A DNA stretch of 6,184 nucleotides from an uncultured Acidimicrobiales bacterium (GTDB lineage: Bacteria > Actinomycetota > Acidimicrobiia > Acidimicrobiales > UBA10347), in assembly GCA_937942965.1 (NCBI GenBank), contig CALDGN010000416.1, positions 1 to 6,184 on the forward strand. Direction: 5' to 3'. Shown here piece after piece: positions 1-5,745 of this stretch; the stretch's first letter is position 1, and every line of letters begins with the position of its first letter. The translations under genes were made by a program, and so were the position numbers. The notes beneath the pieces are model-generated. The model did no database searches. It saw nothing but the letters and a program-made list of their open reading frames with translations, and was not told the origin of the DNA.

Positions 1-746
1 AAGCCTCGGGCGTCGTTGAAGGCAATGCGGCGAACCGCCAGCACCGTCGACGGCAGGTACGGGACCGGACTTCCGGGTCGCACCACGGCGGCGTGCGGAC
101 CGAGATCAAGCGGTGAGTGCTTGGCCTCGTAGCGATCGATCAACCGCTCCCCCGCTTCGGCTCGAATCCGCGGCGCCACCGCCGTCACCTCGGGGGCATC
201 GAGGTGGGCGAGCAGGATCTCGATGCAGCCAGGTTCGAGCTCGACATCGCTGTCGACGAAGACGACAGCCTCGATCTCCTCGGCCAGCGCGGCGACACCG
301 GTGTTGCGGGCAGCACCAGGTCCTCGATTCGTCTCGTGGCGTACAACCGTGACGCCGTCGATCGCAATGGGGTGCGGCGAGGCATCGTCGACGACCACGA
401 CCGTCGTGTCGGGACACGCAGCGTGGATCGAGGCGACGGCCCGCTCCGCTCCGGCCTGATCGTCGAACACCGGAACGACGAACCCGACCCGCAACAGGGT
501 CCGGGAGCAGGAGCTGCTCTGATCGATTATCGGGTGCAGGAGACCCGCGTCGACGAGGCGTCGGCGAAGCGCAAGCGCAGCGGGCGTGTCGTCGATCGCG
601 TCACCCGAGGTCCAGGCGTCGAGCAGCTTCAGCCCCGCCCGGGACAAACGGAGCATGCGAAATGGGGAGCCCCCGAAGAGTGCGGTACCGTTGGCGCTGC
701 GGCGAGCGTTGGAATCAAGTACCCATCGCTTCCGTTGTTCCGACAC
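1..746 (-). CDS. mftF: Mycofactocin glycosyltransferase MftF, N-terminal half (runs off the left edge)
   Basis: Reading the minus strand from GTG at 746 gives 248 open residues with no stop before the window edge, so the C-terminal part is missing (known MftF proteins are about 470 aa). Residues 1-75 form a small N-terminal domain containing GGSPFRMLRLSRAG and ending RRRLVDAGLLHP. A family 2 GT-A glycosyltransferase domain follows, with VVPVFDD (90-96), VVVVDDAS (116-123), NRGPGAARN (140-148) and the metal/nucleotide-sugar DXD motif as DSD (165-167). MftF is known to add beta-1,4-linked glucose units to premycofactocin in mycobacteria. The gene is divergent from mftA with 24 bp between starts. 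The GTG start is supported by a TAACGT -10 hexamer 7 bases upstream, suggesting a leaderless mRNA, and by the absence of an in-frame ATG. The MFT role rests on the diagnostic N-terminal region plus the neighbours. Confidence 0.93.
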   Translation of the reverse strand, partial: MSEQRKRWVLDSNARRSANGTALFGGSPFRMLRLSRAGLKLLDAWTSGDAIDDTPAALALRRRLVDAGLLHPIIDQSSSCSRTLLRVGFVVPVFDDQAGAERAVASIHAACPDTTVVVVDDASPHPIAIDGVTVVRHETNRGPGAARNTGVAALAEEIEAVVFVDSDVELEPGCIEILLAHLDAPEVTAVAPRIRAEAGERLIDRYEAKHSPLDLGPHAAVVRPGSPVPYLPSTVLAVRRIAFNDARG

Positions 747-753
747 GAGCCCA

Positions 754-759
754 ACGTTA
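754..759 (-). promoter_or_regulatory. Putative -10 element for mftF (leaderless)
   Basis: Read on the minus strand this is TAACGT, followed by 7 bases and then the mftF GTG. It fits the TANNNT actinobacterial -10 pattern with transcription starting at the start codon. No convincing -35 is seen. It touches the mftA ribosome binding site on the other strand. Confidence 0.5.
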
Positions 760-764
760 GGGGG
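759..764 (+). promoter_or_regulatory. Shine-Dalgarno sequence of mftA
   Basis: AGGGGG lies 6 bases before the ATG at 771. It is the clearest ribosome binding site in the window and fixes the mftA start inside a much longer open frame that continues upstream antisense to mftF. Confidence 0.7.
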
Positions 765-770
765 AACCTG

Positions 771-896
771 ATGGATCCGAAGACTGACCCGCAGAACACC
801 GACGCAGCAGCGTCGCAGGTGACGGACGAGGCACTCGTCGAAGAGGAATTGCTCGTCGAGGAGATCTCGATCGACGGCATGTGCGGTGTGTATTAG
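771..896 (+). CDS. mftA: Mycofactocin precursor peptide MftA
   Basis: This 41-aa peptide is acidic through the middle (ALVEEELLVEE, residues 21-31) and ends ISIDGMCGVY, the invariant tail of mycofactocin precursors. Established chemistry: MftC acts on the final Val40-Tyr41, with oxidative decarboxylation of Tyr then a Val-Tyr carbon-carbon bond. MftE then cleaves after Gly39, so only the last two residues become the cofactor. The rest is leader, which MftB binds. AGGGGG at 759-764 selects the ATG at 771; the frame stays open far upstream, but that part is antisense to mftF. mftB follows after 26 bp. No good promoter was found in the 24-bp gap. The nearest TANNNT hexamer upstream is TACCGT at 686-691 inside mftF, which would give a leader of about 70 bases; this is weak evidence. 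Confidence 0.95.
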   Translation: MDPKTDPQNTDAAASQVTDEALVEEELLVEEISIDGMCGVY

Positions 897-922
897 AGCC
901 TGACGGTTCTCCAACACCACTG

Positions 923-1237
923 ATGACCACGACCGCTGACTTCGATTCAACGACGCGCTGGGAACGCAGCCCCAAGATCGGGTTGCGTCCTGAGCCGTTC
1001 GGCGCGCTCGCCTATCACTTCGATACGCGACGCCTCGTCTTCTTGAAGTCGAACAAGCTCGTCGATTTGGTCGACGGTTTGGCCAATCACGATTCGGCCG
1101 ACGCGGCCATCGAGGCCATCATCGAACCGGTCGACGATCGCTCTCGTTCGGCCCACGTCAAGGCCCTCGCCTCATTGGCTGAGGCTGGCGTGATCGAGCC
1201 ACTCCCTGCTGCTCCCGATATCGACTTCGTCGGCTGA
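923..1237 (+). CDS. mftB: Mycofactocin biosynthesis chaperone MftB (RRE, PqqD-like)
   Basis: This 104-aa cytosolic protein is a RiPP recognition element that binds the MftA leader and delivers it to MftC. The family hallmark is at residues 21-33 (LRPEPFGALAYHF), followed by a strand-rich stretch RRLVFLKS (36-43) and a helical C-terminal half ending SLAEAGVIEPL, the winged-helix layout of PqqD-like domains. The ATG at 923 is preferred because it begins a normal-length MftB. A more upstream in-frame ATG at 881 would overlap the end of mftA and add 14 unrelated residues. No strong Shine-Dalgarno is visible; coupling to mftA, whose stop is 26 bp upstream, is likely. mftC begins 8 bp after its stop. 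Confidence 0.93.
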   Translation: MTTTADFDSTTRWERSPKIGLRPEPFGALAYHFDTRRLVFLKSNKLVDLVDGLANHDSADAAIEAIIEPVDDRSRSAHVKALASLAEAGVIEPLPAAPDIDFVG

Positions 1238-1245
1238 AAGAACCC

Positions 1246-2388
1246 ATGACTGCCACCCAGCCCGCTCCTCCTGTTCCTGCTCTCGTTGAGCAGCTGACCG
1301 GTGGCCTTGACGCCCCGATCTGTCTCACCTGGGAACTGACCTATGCGTGCAACCTGGCGTGTGTGCATTGCCTGTCGTCATCCGGTCGACGCGATCCCAA
1401 AGAACTGACGACCGCCGAGGCCATGAGCGTCGTCGATCAGCTCGCTGACCTGCAGGTGTTCTACGTGAACATCGGCGGCGGTGAACCCATGATCCGCAAG
1501 GACTTCTTCGACATCGTCGACCACGCGGTCGACCGCCACGTTGGCGTCAAGTTCTCGACCAACGGTTACTACATCGACAAGCCAGCAGCCGAGCGGTTCG
1601 CCAAGAGCGACCTGCTCGACATCCAGATCAGCCTCGACGGTTTCGATGCCAAGACGAACGACGCCGTCCGGGGCGAGGGTTCTTGGGAAGCAGCCCGTCG
1701 CGCCATGGACAACTTGGCCGAAGCGAACTTCGGTGAGTTCAAGATCTCGATCGTGGCGACCCGGCACAACTTCGACCAGCTCGATGACTACAAGAAGATG
1801 GCCGATGATTACGGCGCCCAGCTTCGCGTCACTCGCCTGCGCCCCTCGGGCCGTGGCGTCGACTCGTATCACGACCTCCGCCTGACCCACGATCAGCAGT
1901 ACGGCATCTTCCGCTGGATCATGGATCACCCCGACGTGCTCACCGGCGACTCGTTCTTCCACCTGAACGCACTCGGCAAGGACACCGGCGAGACGCTGCC
2001 CGGGCTGAACCTGTGCGGCGCTGGTCGCATCGTCTGCCTGATCGATCCGATCGGCGACGTCTACGCCTGCCCGTTCGTCATCCACGACGAGTTCAAGGCG
2101 GGCAACGTGCGTGACCAGGGCGGCTTCGCCCAGGTGTGGCGCCACTCCGAGCTCTTCGCCGAGATGCGCGAGCCCGGCTCGGCTGGCGCATGCGCATCGT
2201 GCAACGCCTACGACGCGTGTGGCGGTGGCTGCGTGGCCGCCAAGTTCTTCACCGGTATCGATCTGAACGGCCCCGACCCTGACTGTGCACTCGGCCATGC
2301 CGACGAGGCAGTTGCCGCCGCGATGGGCACGGCACCGAAGCCGTCACAGGATCACAGCCGACCGGTTCGCCTGACCGTCAAGCGCTGA
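1246..2388 (+). CDS. mftC: Mycofactocin radical SAM maturase MftC (SPASM domain)
   Basis: This 380-aa enzyme carries out the two modifications of the MftA C terminus: SAM-dependent oxidative decarboxylation of Tyr, then formation of the Val-Tyr carbon-carbon bond giving a 5-membered lactam. The radical SAM 4Fe-4S motif CX3CX2C is C35, C39, C42 in TYACNLACVHC. The SAM-binding GGGEP is at 77-81, followed by FSTNG (103-107) and ISLDG. The C-terminal SPASM region supplies cysteines for auxiliary clusters: C257, C264, C275, C316, C319, C325, C329 and C347, including the pattern CASCNAYDACGGGC. Length and all key residues match an intact enzyme. The gene begins 8 bp after mftB with a weak purine-rich GAAAG as ribosome site, so it is co-transcribed with mftAB. 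Its stop is 3 bp from the oppositely oriented mftE stop. Confidence 0.96.
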   Translation: MTATQPAPPVPALVEQLTGGLDAPICLTWELTYACNLACVHCLSSSGRRDPKELTTAEAMSVVDQLADLQVFYVNIGGGEPMIRKDFFDIVDHAVDRHVGVKFSTNGYYIDKPAAERFAKSDLLDIQISLDGFDAKTNDAVRGEGSWEAARRAMDNLAEANFGEFKISIVATRHNFDQLDDYKKMADDYGAQLRVTRLRPSGRGVDSYHDLRLTHDQQYGIFRWIMDHPDVLTGDSFFHLNALGKDTGETLPGLNLCGAGRIVCLIDPIGDVYACPFVIHDEFKAGNVRDQGGFAQVWRHSELFAEMREPGSAGACASCNAYDACGGGCVAAKFFTGIDLNGPDPDCALGHADEAVAAAMGTAPKPSQDHSRPVRLTVKR

Positions 2389-2405
2389 GACTCAGCCGCG
2401 CGCTT
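2380..2405. terminator. Possible bidirectional hairpin between convergent mftC and mftE
   Basis: A 13-bp symmetrical element GCTGAGACTCAGC (2384-2396) holds both stop codons. It can fold as a 5-bp stem with loop GAC. An alternative outer stem pairs AAGCGC (2380-2385) with GCGCTT (2400-2405). There is no T-run on either side, so it is not a canonical intrinsic terminator. It is the only structured element at this convergent junction. Confidence 0.3.
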
Positions 2406-3057
2406 CGATCGCAGCGACGAGCGACGCAACGAGCTCCGCAAGCAGCGCCTCGCCCTCTTCGGCTGACGCGCCCCTTGGGTCGCCGAGCACGCCATTCGCC
2501 GAGACTGCGCTGACCCCGCCCGCTTGCATCTGAGGAAGTAGCTCGGTGAGCGCGGCCGTGTTGCCGGGCTCAGCCAGTTCGACCCGCACCGTGTCGGGGG
2601 CGATCGCGAGCATCAGGCTCGTCTCGGTCCGCCCTGCGTGCGCGTCGCCGCCGGGGACCGATGGCCACCATGGCGCAACATCGTGACCTTCGTCGACCAT
2701 CTGCTCGACGGCAGACGTCAAGGTCGGATGGTTACCGCCATGTCCGTTGACGAAGATGATGCGCAACCACGTCAGGCTGGCCGAACGAACGAGTTCGACG
2801 AGGACGTGCCGCAGCGCCTCGGCGCCGATGGACAGCGTTCCTGGGAAGTCTGCGTGTTCGCCACTGGCCCCGTACGCGAGCCCAGGGGCCAAGGTGGCGC
2901 CCGTTTCGGCGGCAGCTCGTGCGGCAATCGCGTTGGCTATCACCGCGTCGGTATCGAGCGGCAGGTGGGGTCCGTGCTGTTCGGTCGCGCCGAGCGGAAC
3001 GAGGAGCACCGCAGAGGTGTCGACCTCGTGCCAGACCTGATCCCCGAGTGATGCCAC
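2392..3057 (-). CDS. mftE: Mycofactocin system creatininase-family peptidase MftE
   Basis: This 221-aa metal-dependent hydrolase is known to release the modified Val-Tyr unit from matured MftA by cleaving after the preceding Gly. Creatininase-fold motifs: TEQHGPHLPLDTD (25-37) with likely metal ligands E26, H28 and D37; YGASGEH (62-68); NGHGGN (104-109); and DAHAGRTETS (138-147) with H140 and E145. The C-terminal GVLGDPRGASAEEG is also typical of MftE. The frame is open far upstream, but that portion is a shadow of the P450. GTG at 3057 is the sensible start: no other suitable in-frame start is near, and a TACGAT -10 hexamer sits exactly 6 bases before it. It lies 16 bp behind the P450 stop, so it may use both read-through and its own leaderless promoter. 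Separation from mftABC and inversion relative to them are unusual. Confidence 0.93.
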   Translation of the reverse strand: MASLGDQVWHEVDTSAVLLVPLGATEQHGPHLPLDTDAVIANAIAARAAAETGATLAPGLAYGASGEHADFPGTLSIGAEALRHVLVELVRSASLTWLRIIFVNGHGGNHPTLTSAVEQMVDEGHDVAPWWPSVPGGDAHAGRTETSLMLAIAPDTVRVELAEPGNTAALTELLPQMQAGGVSAVSANGVLGDPRGASAEEGEALLAELVASLVAAIEARG

Positions 3058-3063
3058 GCCGGC

Positions 3064-3069
3064 ATCGTA
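3064..3069 (-). promoter_or_regulatory. Putative -10 element for mftE (leaderless)
   Basis: Minus-strand TACGAT, 6 bases before the GTG start of mftE and just after the P450 stop codon. It gives mftE a promoter independent of the P450. No clear -35. Confidence 0.5.
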
Positions 3070-3073
3070 GGGG

Positions 3074-4273
3074 TTAGGAAAGAATGACCGGGACCGATCG
3101 AGGGCCTCGGACCGTGCCCGGGGACCAGGCGGGATCGGCGTCTGGCACGGCGGTGAAGTCCGGATACCGCTCGAGCAGCATCTCAATGGCGATGTGCATC
3201 TCGATGCGGGCGAGGTTCGAACCCAGGCATCGATGCACGCCGAGCCCGAATGCGGCGTGGCGGTTCTTTTTGCGATCGATGATGACCTCGTCGGGGTCGT
3301 CAAATACCGCAGGGTCGCGGTTCGCGGCCAGCAGATTGAGCATGACCCACTCGCCCGCGGCAACGGGGCATCCACCGAGTTCCGTGTCCTTGGTCGCGAT
3401 GCGAGCAACGGTGACCGGCCCATAGGCCCGGAGCAGCTCTTCGGTTGCGACGGGAATGAGCGAGGGGTCGTCGACCAGGCGTTGACGGTCGGCCTCGTGA
3501 TTTGCGAGATGCCAGAAGCTGGCGCCGAGCGCCGACCACGTTGTGTCGATGCCAGCGACGAGCAACAGCAGCAGCATCTTGGCCATGGCTTCGTCGCCGA
3601 TCGGCTCGCCATCGATGTCTTGGTCGAAGAGATAGCTGACGAAGTCATCGCCGCCTGGTGTTCCCCGACGCTCATCGATGAGCCCCTGCATGTAGGCAAC
3701 GACCTCGTTCGTGGCTCGGCGTTCGACCTCGAGATCGGTCGGACCAACCTCGAGAATCTCGTGCACCCACGTACGGAACTGATCGGCCTCGCTCGGAGGC
3801 ACACCGAACATCCGGGCCGTCAGATCGCCAGGCACGTGCTTGGCGTAGTCACGGGCCAAGTCGACGCGATCACCGCTGAACGCGTCGAGATGCCGTTTGC
3901 AGATCTCACGGATCGTTGGTTCCCAGTAGCGAACGTTCGTCGGGTTGAAGAACGGGAGCATCGCTCGACGCGGCTCGGTGTGATCAGGCGGGTCGAGGTT
4001 GATCGGAGGAAGGATGATGCCGCGGCGATCCGTCGGCGTCTCGGAAATCACGATGCGCCGGCTCGTGAAGGTCTCGGTGTCGTGGGCAACCGCGGCGTTG
4101 TGTTCGTAGGTGAGCGGCACGACGACCCCGCCATAGCGGTCGGAATGCGCGACCGGGCACTGCGCGCGAGCCTCGGCGTGGATGACATGCGGATCGTCGA
4201 TGTAGTCGCCCGCGTAATGATCGAAGTCGGTCGCCCAATCGGCGACAGGAGGTCTACGCACCTGATCGCTCAT
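3074..4273 (-). CDS. Cytochrome P450 (bacterial class I type), substrate unknown
   Basis: This 399-aa soluble P450 has all expected motifs: PPDHTEPRRAMLPFF before helix C (95-109); the I-helix oxygen-activating AGIDTT (240-245); the K-helix ExxR as E279-R282; and the haem-binding FGLGVHRCLG (342-351) with ligand Cys349. There is no membrane anchor. It would hydroxylate a small or lipid-like substrate using electrons from a separate ferredoxin and reductase, neither of which is encoded here. I cannot assign a CYP family from sequence alone. The ATG at 4273 has no Shine-Dalgarno but a TAGCTT hexamer 6 bases upstream, consistent with a leaderless message. It lies between phyH (42 bp upstream) and mftE (16 bp downstream), all on the minus strand, which suggests a link to MFT-dependent oxidation; that link is inference. 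Confidence 0.95.
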   Translation of the reverse strand: MSDQVRRPPVADWATDFDHYAGDYIDDPHVIHAEARAQCPVAHSDRYGGVVVPLTYEHNAAVAHDTETFTSRRIVISETPTDRRGIILPPINLDPPDHTEPRRAMLPFFNPTNVRYWEPTIREICKRHLDAFSGDRVDLARDYAKHVPGDLTARMFGVPPSEADQFRTWVHEILEVGPTDLEVERRATNEVVAYMQGLIDERRGTPGGDDFVSYLFDQDIDGEPIGDEAMAKMLLLLLVAGIDTTWSALGASFWHLANHEADRQRLVDDPSLIPVATEELLRAYGPVTVARIATKDTELGGCPVAAGEWVMLNLLAANRDPAVFDDPDEVIIDRKKNRHAAFGLGVHRCLGSNLARIEMHIAIEMLLERYPDFTAVPDADPAWSPGTVRGPRSVPVILS

Positions 4274-4279
4274 AGCGCC

Positions 4280-4285
4280 AAGCTA
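4280..4285 (-). promoter_or_regulatory. Putative -10 element for the P450 gene (leaderless)
   Basis: Minus-strand TAGCTT, 6 bases before the ATG. It is identical in sequence and spacing to the element before the phyH gene; the shared block is CTAGCTT. Confidence 0.55.
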
Positions 4286-4293
4286 GGTCGCCA

Positions 4294-4306
4294 GGGGCTG
4301 CGCCCC
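4294..4306. repeat. Short perfect inverted repeat upstream of the P450 gene
   Basis: GGGGC-TGC-GCCCC, 5-bp arms with a 3-base centre, lies in the 42-bp gap between phyH and the P450 gene, 9 to 21 bases upstream of the P450 -10. No T-run follows on either strand. It could be an operator or a weak end for the phyH transcript. Short G/C palindromes also arise by chance in such DNA. Confidence 0.35.
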
Positions 4307-4315
4307 GAAAATTCG

Positions 4316-5185
4316 CTACTCAGCTCGGTCCTGCTGATCGAAGAACGAGGTCGTTGCCGGCAGCTCTGGCCGCTCGACTTCGTAGTCGATCATGCGGATG
4401 CGATTGGTGGCTTCGCCGCGAACGAGTTCGCCACTCAACGCGGTCGGCATGGGGTTCGGCGTGACGGCGACGGCGTCGTCGGCGGAGTACACGCAGATGA
4501 ACAGCGTGCGAGGTAGATCGGTCTGATTCGGCGCCGACCCGTGCAGTAGCCGCGTGTGCATAAAGCACACCGATCCGGCTGGCCCGATGGCCTGTACCGA
4601 CTGGTCGATGAAGCCTGCTTCGAGTTCGGGATCGATGGCGCCGGTAAAGACGCCGTCGCGCCAGATCGAATGGATCGGACCTTTGTGCGATCCCGAGAGC
4701 ACCTCGAGTGGACCGTTTTCCGCGGTGACGTCATCGACCATGAGGAGCGCAGTGACCACATCGTCATTCGTGTGCGGTGTGAACGCGAAGTCCTGGTGCC
4801 ACCGGACCGCGGTCCCGCTGCCGGGCTGCTTCGAGTTGATCTTGGAGTGATGGAAGCGAATGTTCGGCCCGATCAGATCGGCAACGGCGTCGGTCATGGC
4901 ACTGTTGCGCATGACATCGAGGTAGATGTCAGAGACCGCCACCGGATCGTTGACCCGACGAAGCAGCGGCTGTTCGGCCGAGTGCCCGGCAGCCATATCG
5001 AACCGGGGACGACCATCGACGGTGTCGTGGTCCCACGGTTCCGGATGCGACCGGCTCTCCTCGCTCCACGCCGCGAAGTCCGCTTGCAGGCCAGCGAGTT
5101 GCTCGCCGGTCACCGCGTCGGCCATCACCAGCCATCCGTTGTGATGGAAGCTGGCGACCTGTTCATCGGTGAGCACGGCGGGCAC
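4316..5185 (-). CDS. Phytanoyl-CoA dioxygenase (PhyH) family Fe(II)/2-oxoglutarate oxygenase
   Basis: This 289-aa protein has the double-stranded beta-helix oxygenase signature. RWHQDFAF gives the HxD iron ligands H130 and D132; TAENGPLEVLSGSHKG (154-169) is the conserved family loop; LLHGSAPN supplies the distal iron ligand H215; and R226 in LPRTLF is the likely 2-oxoglutarate carboxylate binder. The N terminus LTDEQVASFHHNGW is also typical. The reaction would be hydroxylation with decarboxylation of 2-oxoglutarate. Substrate is unknown, and phytanoyl-CoA itself should not be assumed. Two GTG starts compete: 5185, exactly 6 bases after a TAGCTT -10 and so leaderless, and 5176, which has GGAG 10 bases upstream. 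I prefer 5185 because the same layout recurs at neighbouring genes. It is divergent from the RNase gene and 42 bp upstream of the P450 gene. Confidence 0.92.
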   Translation of the reverse strand: MPAVLTDEQVASFHHNGWLVMADAVTGEQLAGLQADFAAWSEESRSHPEPWDHDTVDGRPRFDMAAGHSAEQPLLRRVNDPVAVSDIYLDVMRNSAMTDAVADLIGPNIRFHHSKINSKQPGSGTAVRWHQDFAFTPHTNDDVVTALLMVDDVTAENGPLEVLSGSHKGPIHSIWRDGVFTGAIDPELEAGFIDQSVQAIGPAGSVCFMHTRLLHGSAPNQTDLPRTLFICVYSADDAVAVTPNPMPTALSGELVRGEATNRIRMIDYEVERPELPATTSFFDQQDRAE

Positions 5186-5191
5186 GCTCCG

Positions 5192-5197
5192 AAGCTA
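5192..5197 (-). promoter_or_regulatory. Putative -10 element for the phyH gene (leaderless)
   Basis: Minus-strand TAGCTT, 6 bases before GTG at 5185, inside the 79-bp divergent gap. It is the same hexamer and spacing as at the P450 gene. Confidence 0.5.
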
Positions 5198-5252
5198 GCA
5201 ACACCGCCCCGCTGACTTCTCTGAGCGACGGCGAGAGGTGTGTTGGCACCGA

Positions 5253-5258
5253 TACGGT
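5253..5258 (+). promoter_or_regulatory. Putative -10 element for the RNase gene (leaderless)
   Basis: TACGGT, 6 bases before GTG at 5265. It lies back to back with the phyH promoter in a 79-bp divergent region, 55 bp from that gene's -10. No clear -35. Confidence 0.5.
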
Positions 5259-5264
5259 CGGGCC

Positions 5265-5741
5265 GTGAATCGTCGTTCTGAATCGCTCGGCATGGTCGCA
5301 GTTGCGCTACTCGTGCTCGGCCTGCTCGCCTACCAATTCCTGCCCGGCTCCGACACGGCCGACTCCAGCAGCGTGGTCGTCTCGGACGAAGACCGCTTCG
5401 AGACCCAAGTGCTGCTCGACGAAGCGGACCGCACCGGCGAAACGACGACCGAGGTCATCTACGACCGCACCATCGGCGTGGACGAGCTTCCTCCTGAGGC
5501 GATCGACACGCTCTTGTTGATCGACAGCGACGGGCCCTATCCCTACGGCAAGGACGGGTCGACCTTCCAGAATCGCGAGGGCAGGCTCCCCGACCGATCG
5601 GGCGGTCACTACCGAGAATTCACGGTCGAAACGCCAGGATCGCCGGACCGCGGTGCCCGTCGCATCGTCGCCGGCGATGACGGCGAGCTGTATTGGACCG
5701 CCGATCACTACGACTCGTTCGCCCAGATCGTGGGATGGTGA
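5265..5741 (+). CDS. Membrane-anchored guanyl-specific ribonuclease (RNase Sa / barnase superfamily)
   Basis: This 158-aa protein has a charged N-region (NRRSE), a hydrophobic helix at about 10-26 (a membrane anchor or uncleaved signal), an acidic Ser-rich linker to about 65, and an RNase Sa-like domain from 66 to the end. Diagnostic stretches are LPPEAIDTL (75-83), SDGPYPYGKDG (88-98), FQNRE (101-105), REFTV (117-121), RGARRI (129-134) and ADHYDSF (146-152). By comparison with RNase Sa, N103 and E105 bind guanine, and E118, R129 and H148 form the active site. It would cleave single-stranded RNA after G outside or at the cell surface. It has no cysteine at all, whereas RNase Sa has one disulfide joining its two ends. 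GTG 5265 is chosen over GTG 5238 because of the signal-like N terminus and the TACGGT -10 six bases upstream. Barstar follows 4 bp downstream. Confidence 0.93.
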   Translation: MNRRSESLGMVAVALLVLGLLAYQFLPGSDTADSSSVVVSDEDRFETQVLLDEADRTGETTTEVIYDRTIGVDELPPEAIDTLLLIDSDGPYPYGKDGSTFQNREGRLPDRSGGHYREFTVETPGSPDRGARRIVAGDDGELYWTADHYDSFAQIVGW

Positions 5742-5745
5742 CCTG

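Noticed and set aside
707..756. CGTTGG and CCAACG inverted six-mers upstream of mftA as a possible leader hairpin.
   Set aside because: The pairing is short, with a 38-base loop, and most of it is mftF coding sequence. Not enough to call a regulatory structure.
117..896. A 259-codon open frame on the plus strand ending with the mftA sequence, suggesting a much longer precursor.
   Set aside because: Everything before 771 is antisense to well-conserved mftF codons. A strong AGGGGG ribosome site precedes ATG 771, and known MftA peptides are short.
881..922. An earlier ATG for mftB at 881, overlapping mftA.
   Set aside because: It adds 14 residues unlike MftB and has no ribosome site. The ATG at 923 matches the family length.
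1378..2298. A 306-codon open frame antisense to mftC.
   Set aside because: It mirrors the codon bias of mftC, resembles no known protein and lacks start signals, while mftC has every family motif.
3058..3804. In-frame upstream extension of mftE by 249 codons, which would make a 470-aa fusion protein.
   Set aside because: The extension is out-of-frame P450 sequence with no family resemblance. GTG 3057 gives a normal creatininase-type N terminus and has its own -10 element.
3194..4516. A 440-codon plus-strand open frame covering the P450 gene and the end of phyH.
   Set aside because: It is a shadow of strongly supported minus-strand genes. It crosses a gene boundary and has no recognisable domain.
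4556..5215. A 219-codon plus-strand open frame over phyH.
   Set aside because: It is antisense shadow coding opposite a complete PhyH-family enzyme with intact catalytic residues.
5199..5245. CAACAC and GTGTTG inverted six-mers in the phyH/RNase divergent gap.
   Set aside because: The arms are only 6 bp, 35 bases apart and without extension; expected by chance.
5238..5264. An earlier GTG start for the RNase at 5238.
   Set aside because: The added residues would precede the charged n-region of the signal/anchor, and the TACGGT -10 would lie inside the coding sequence.
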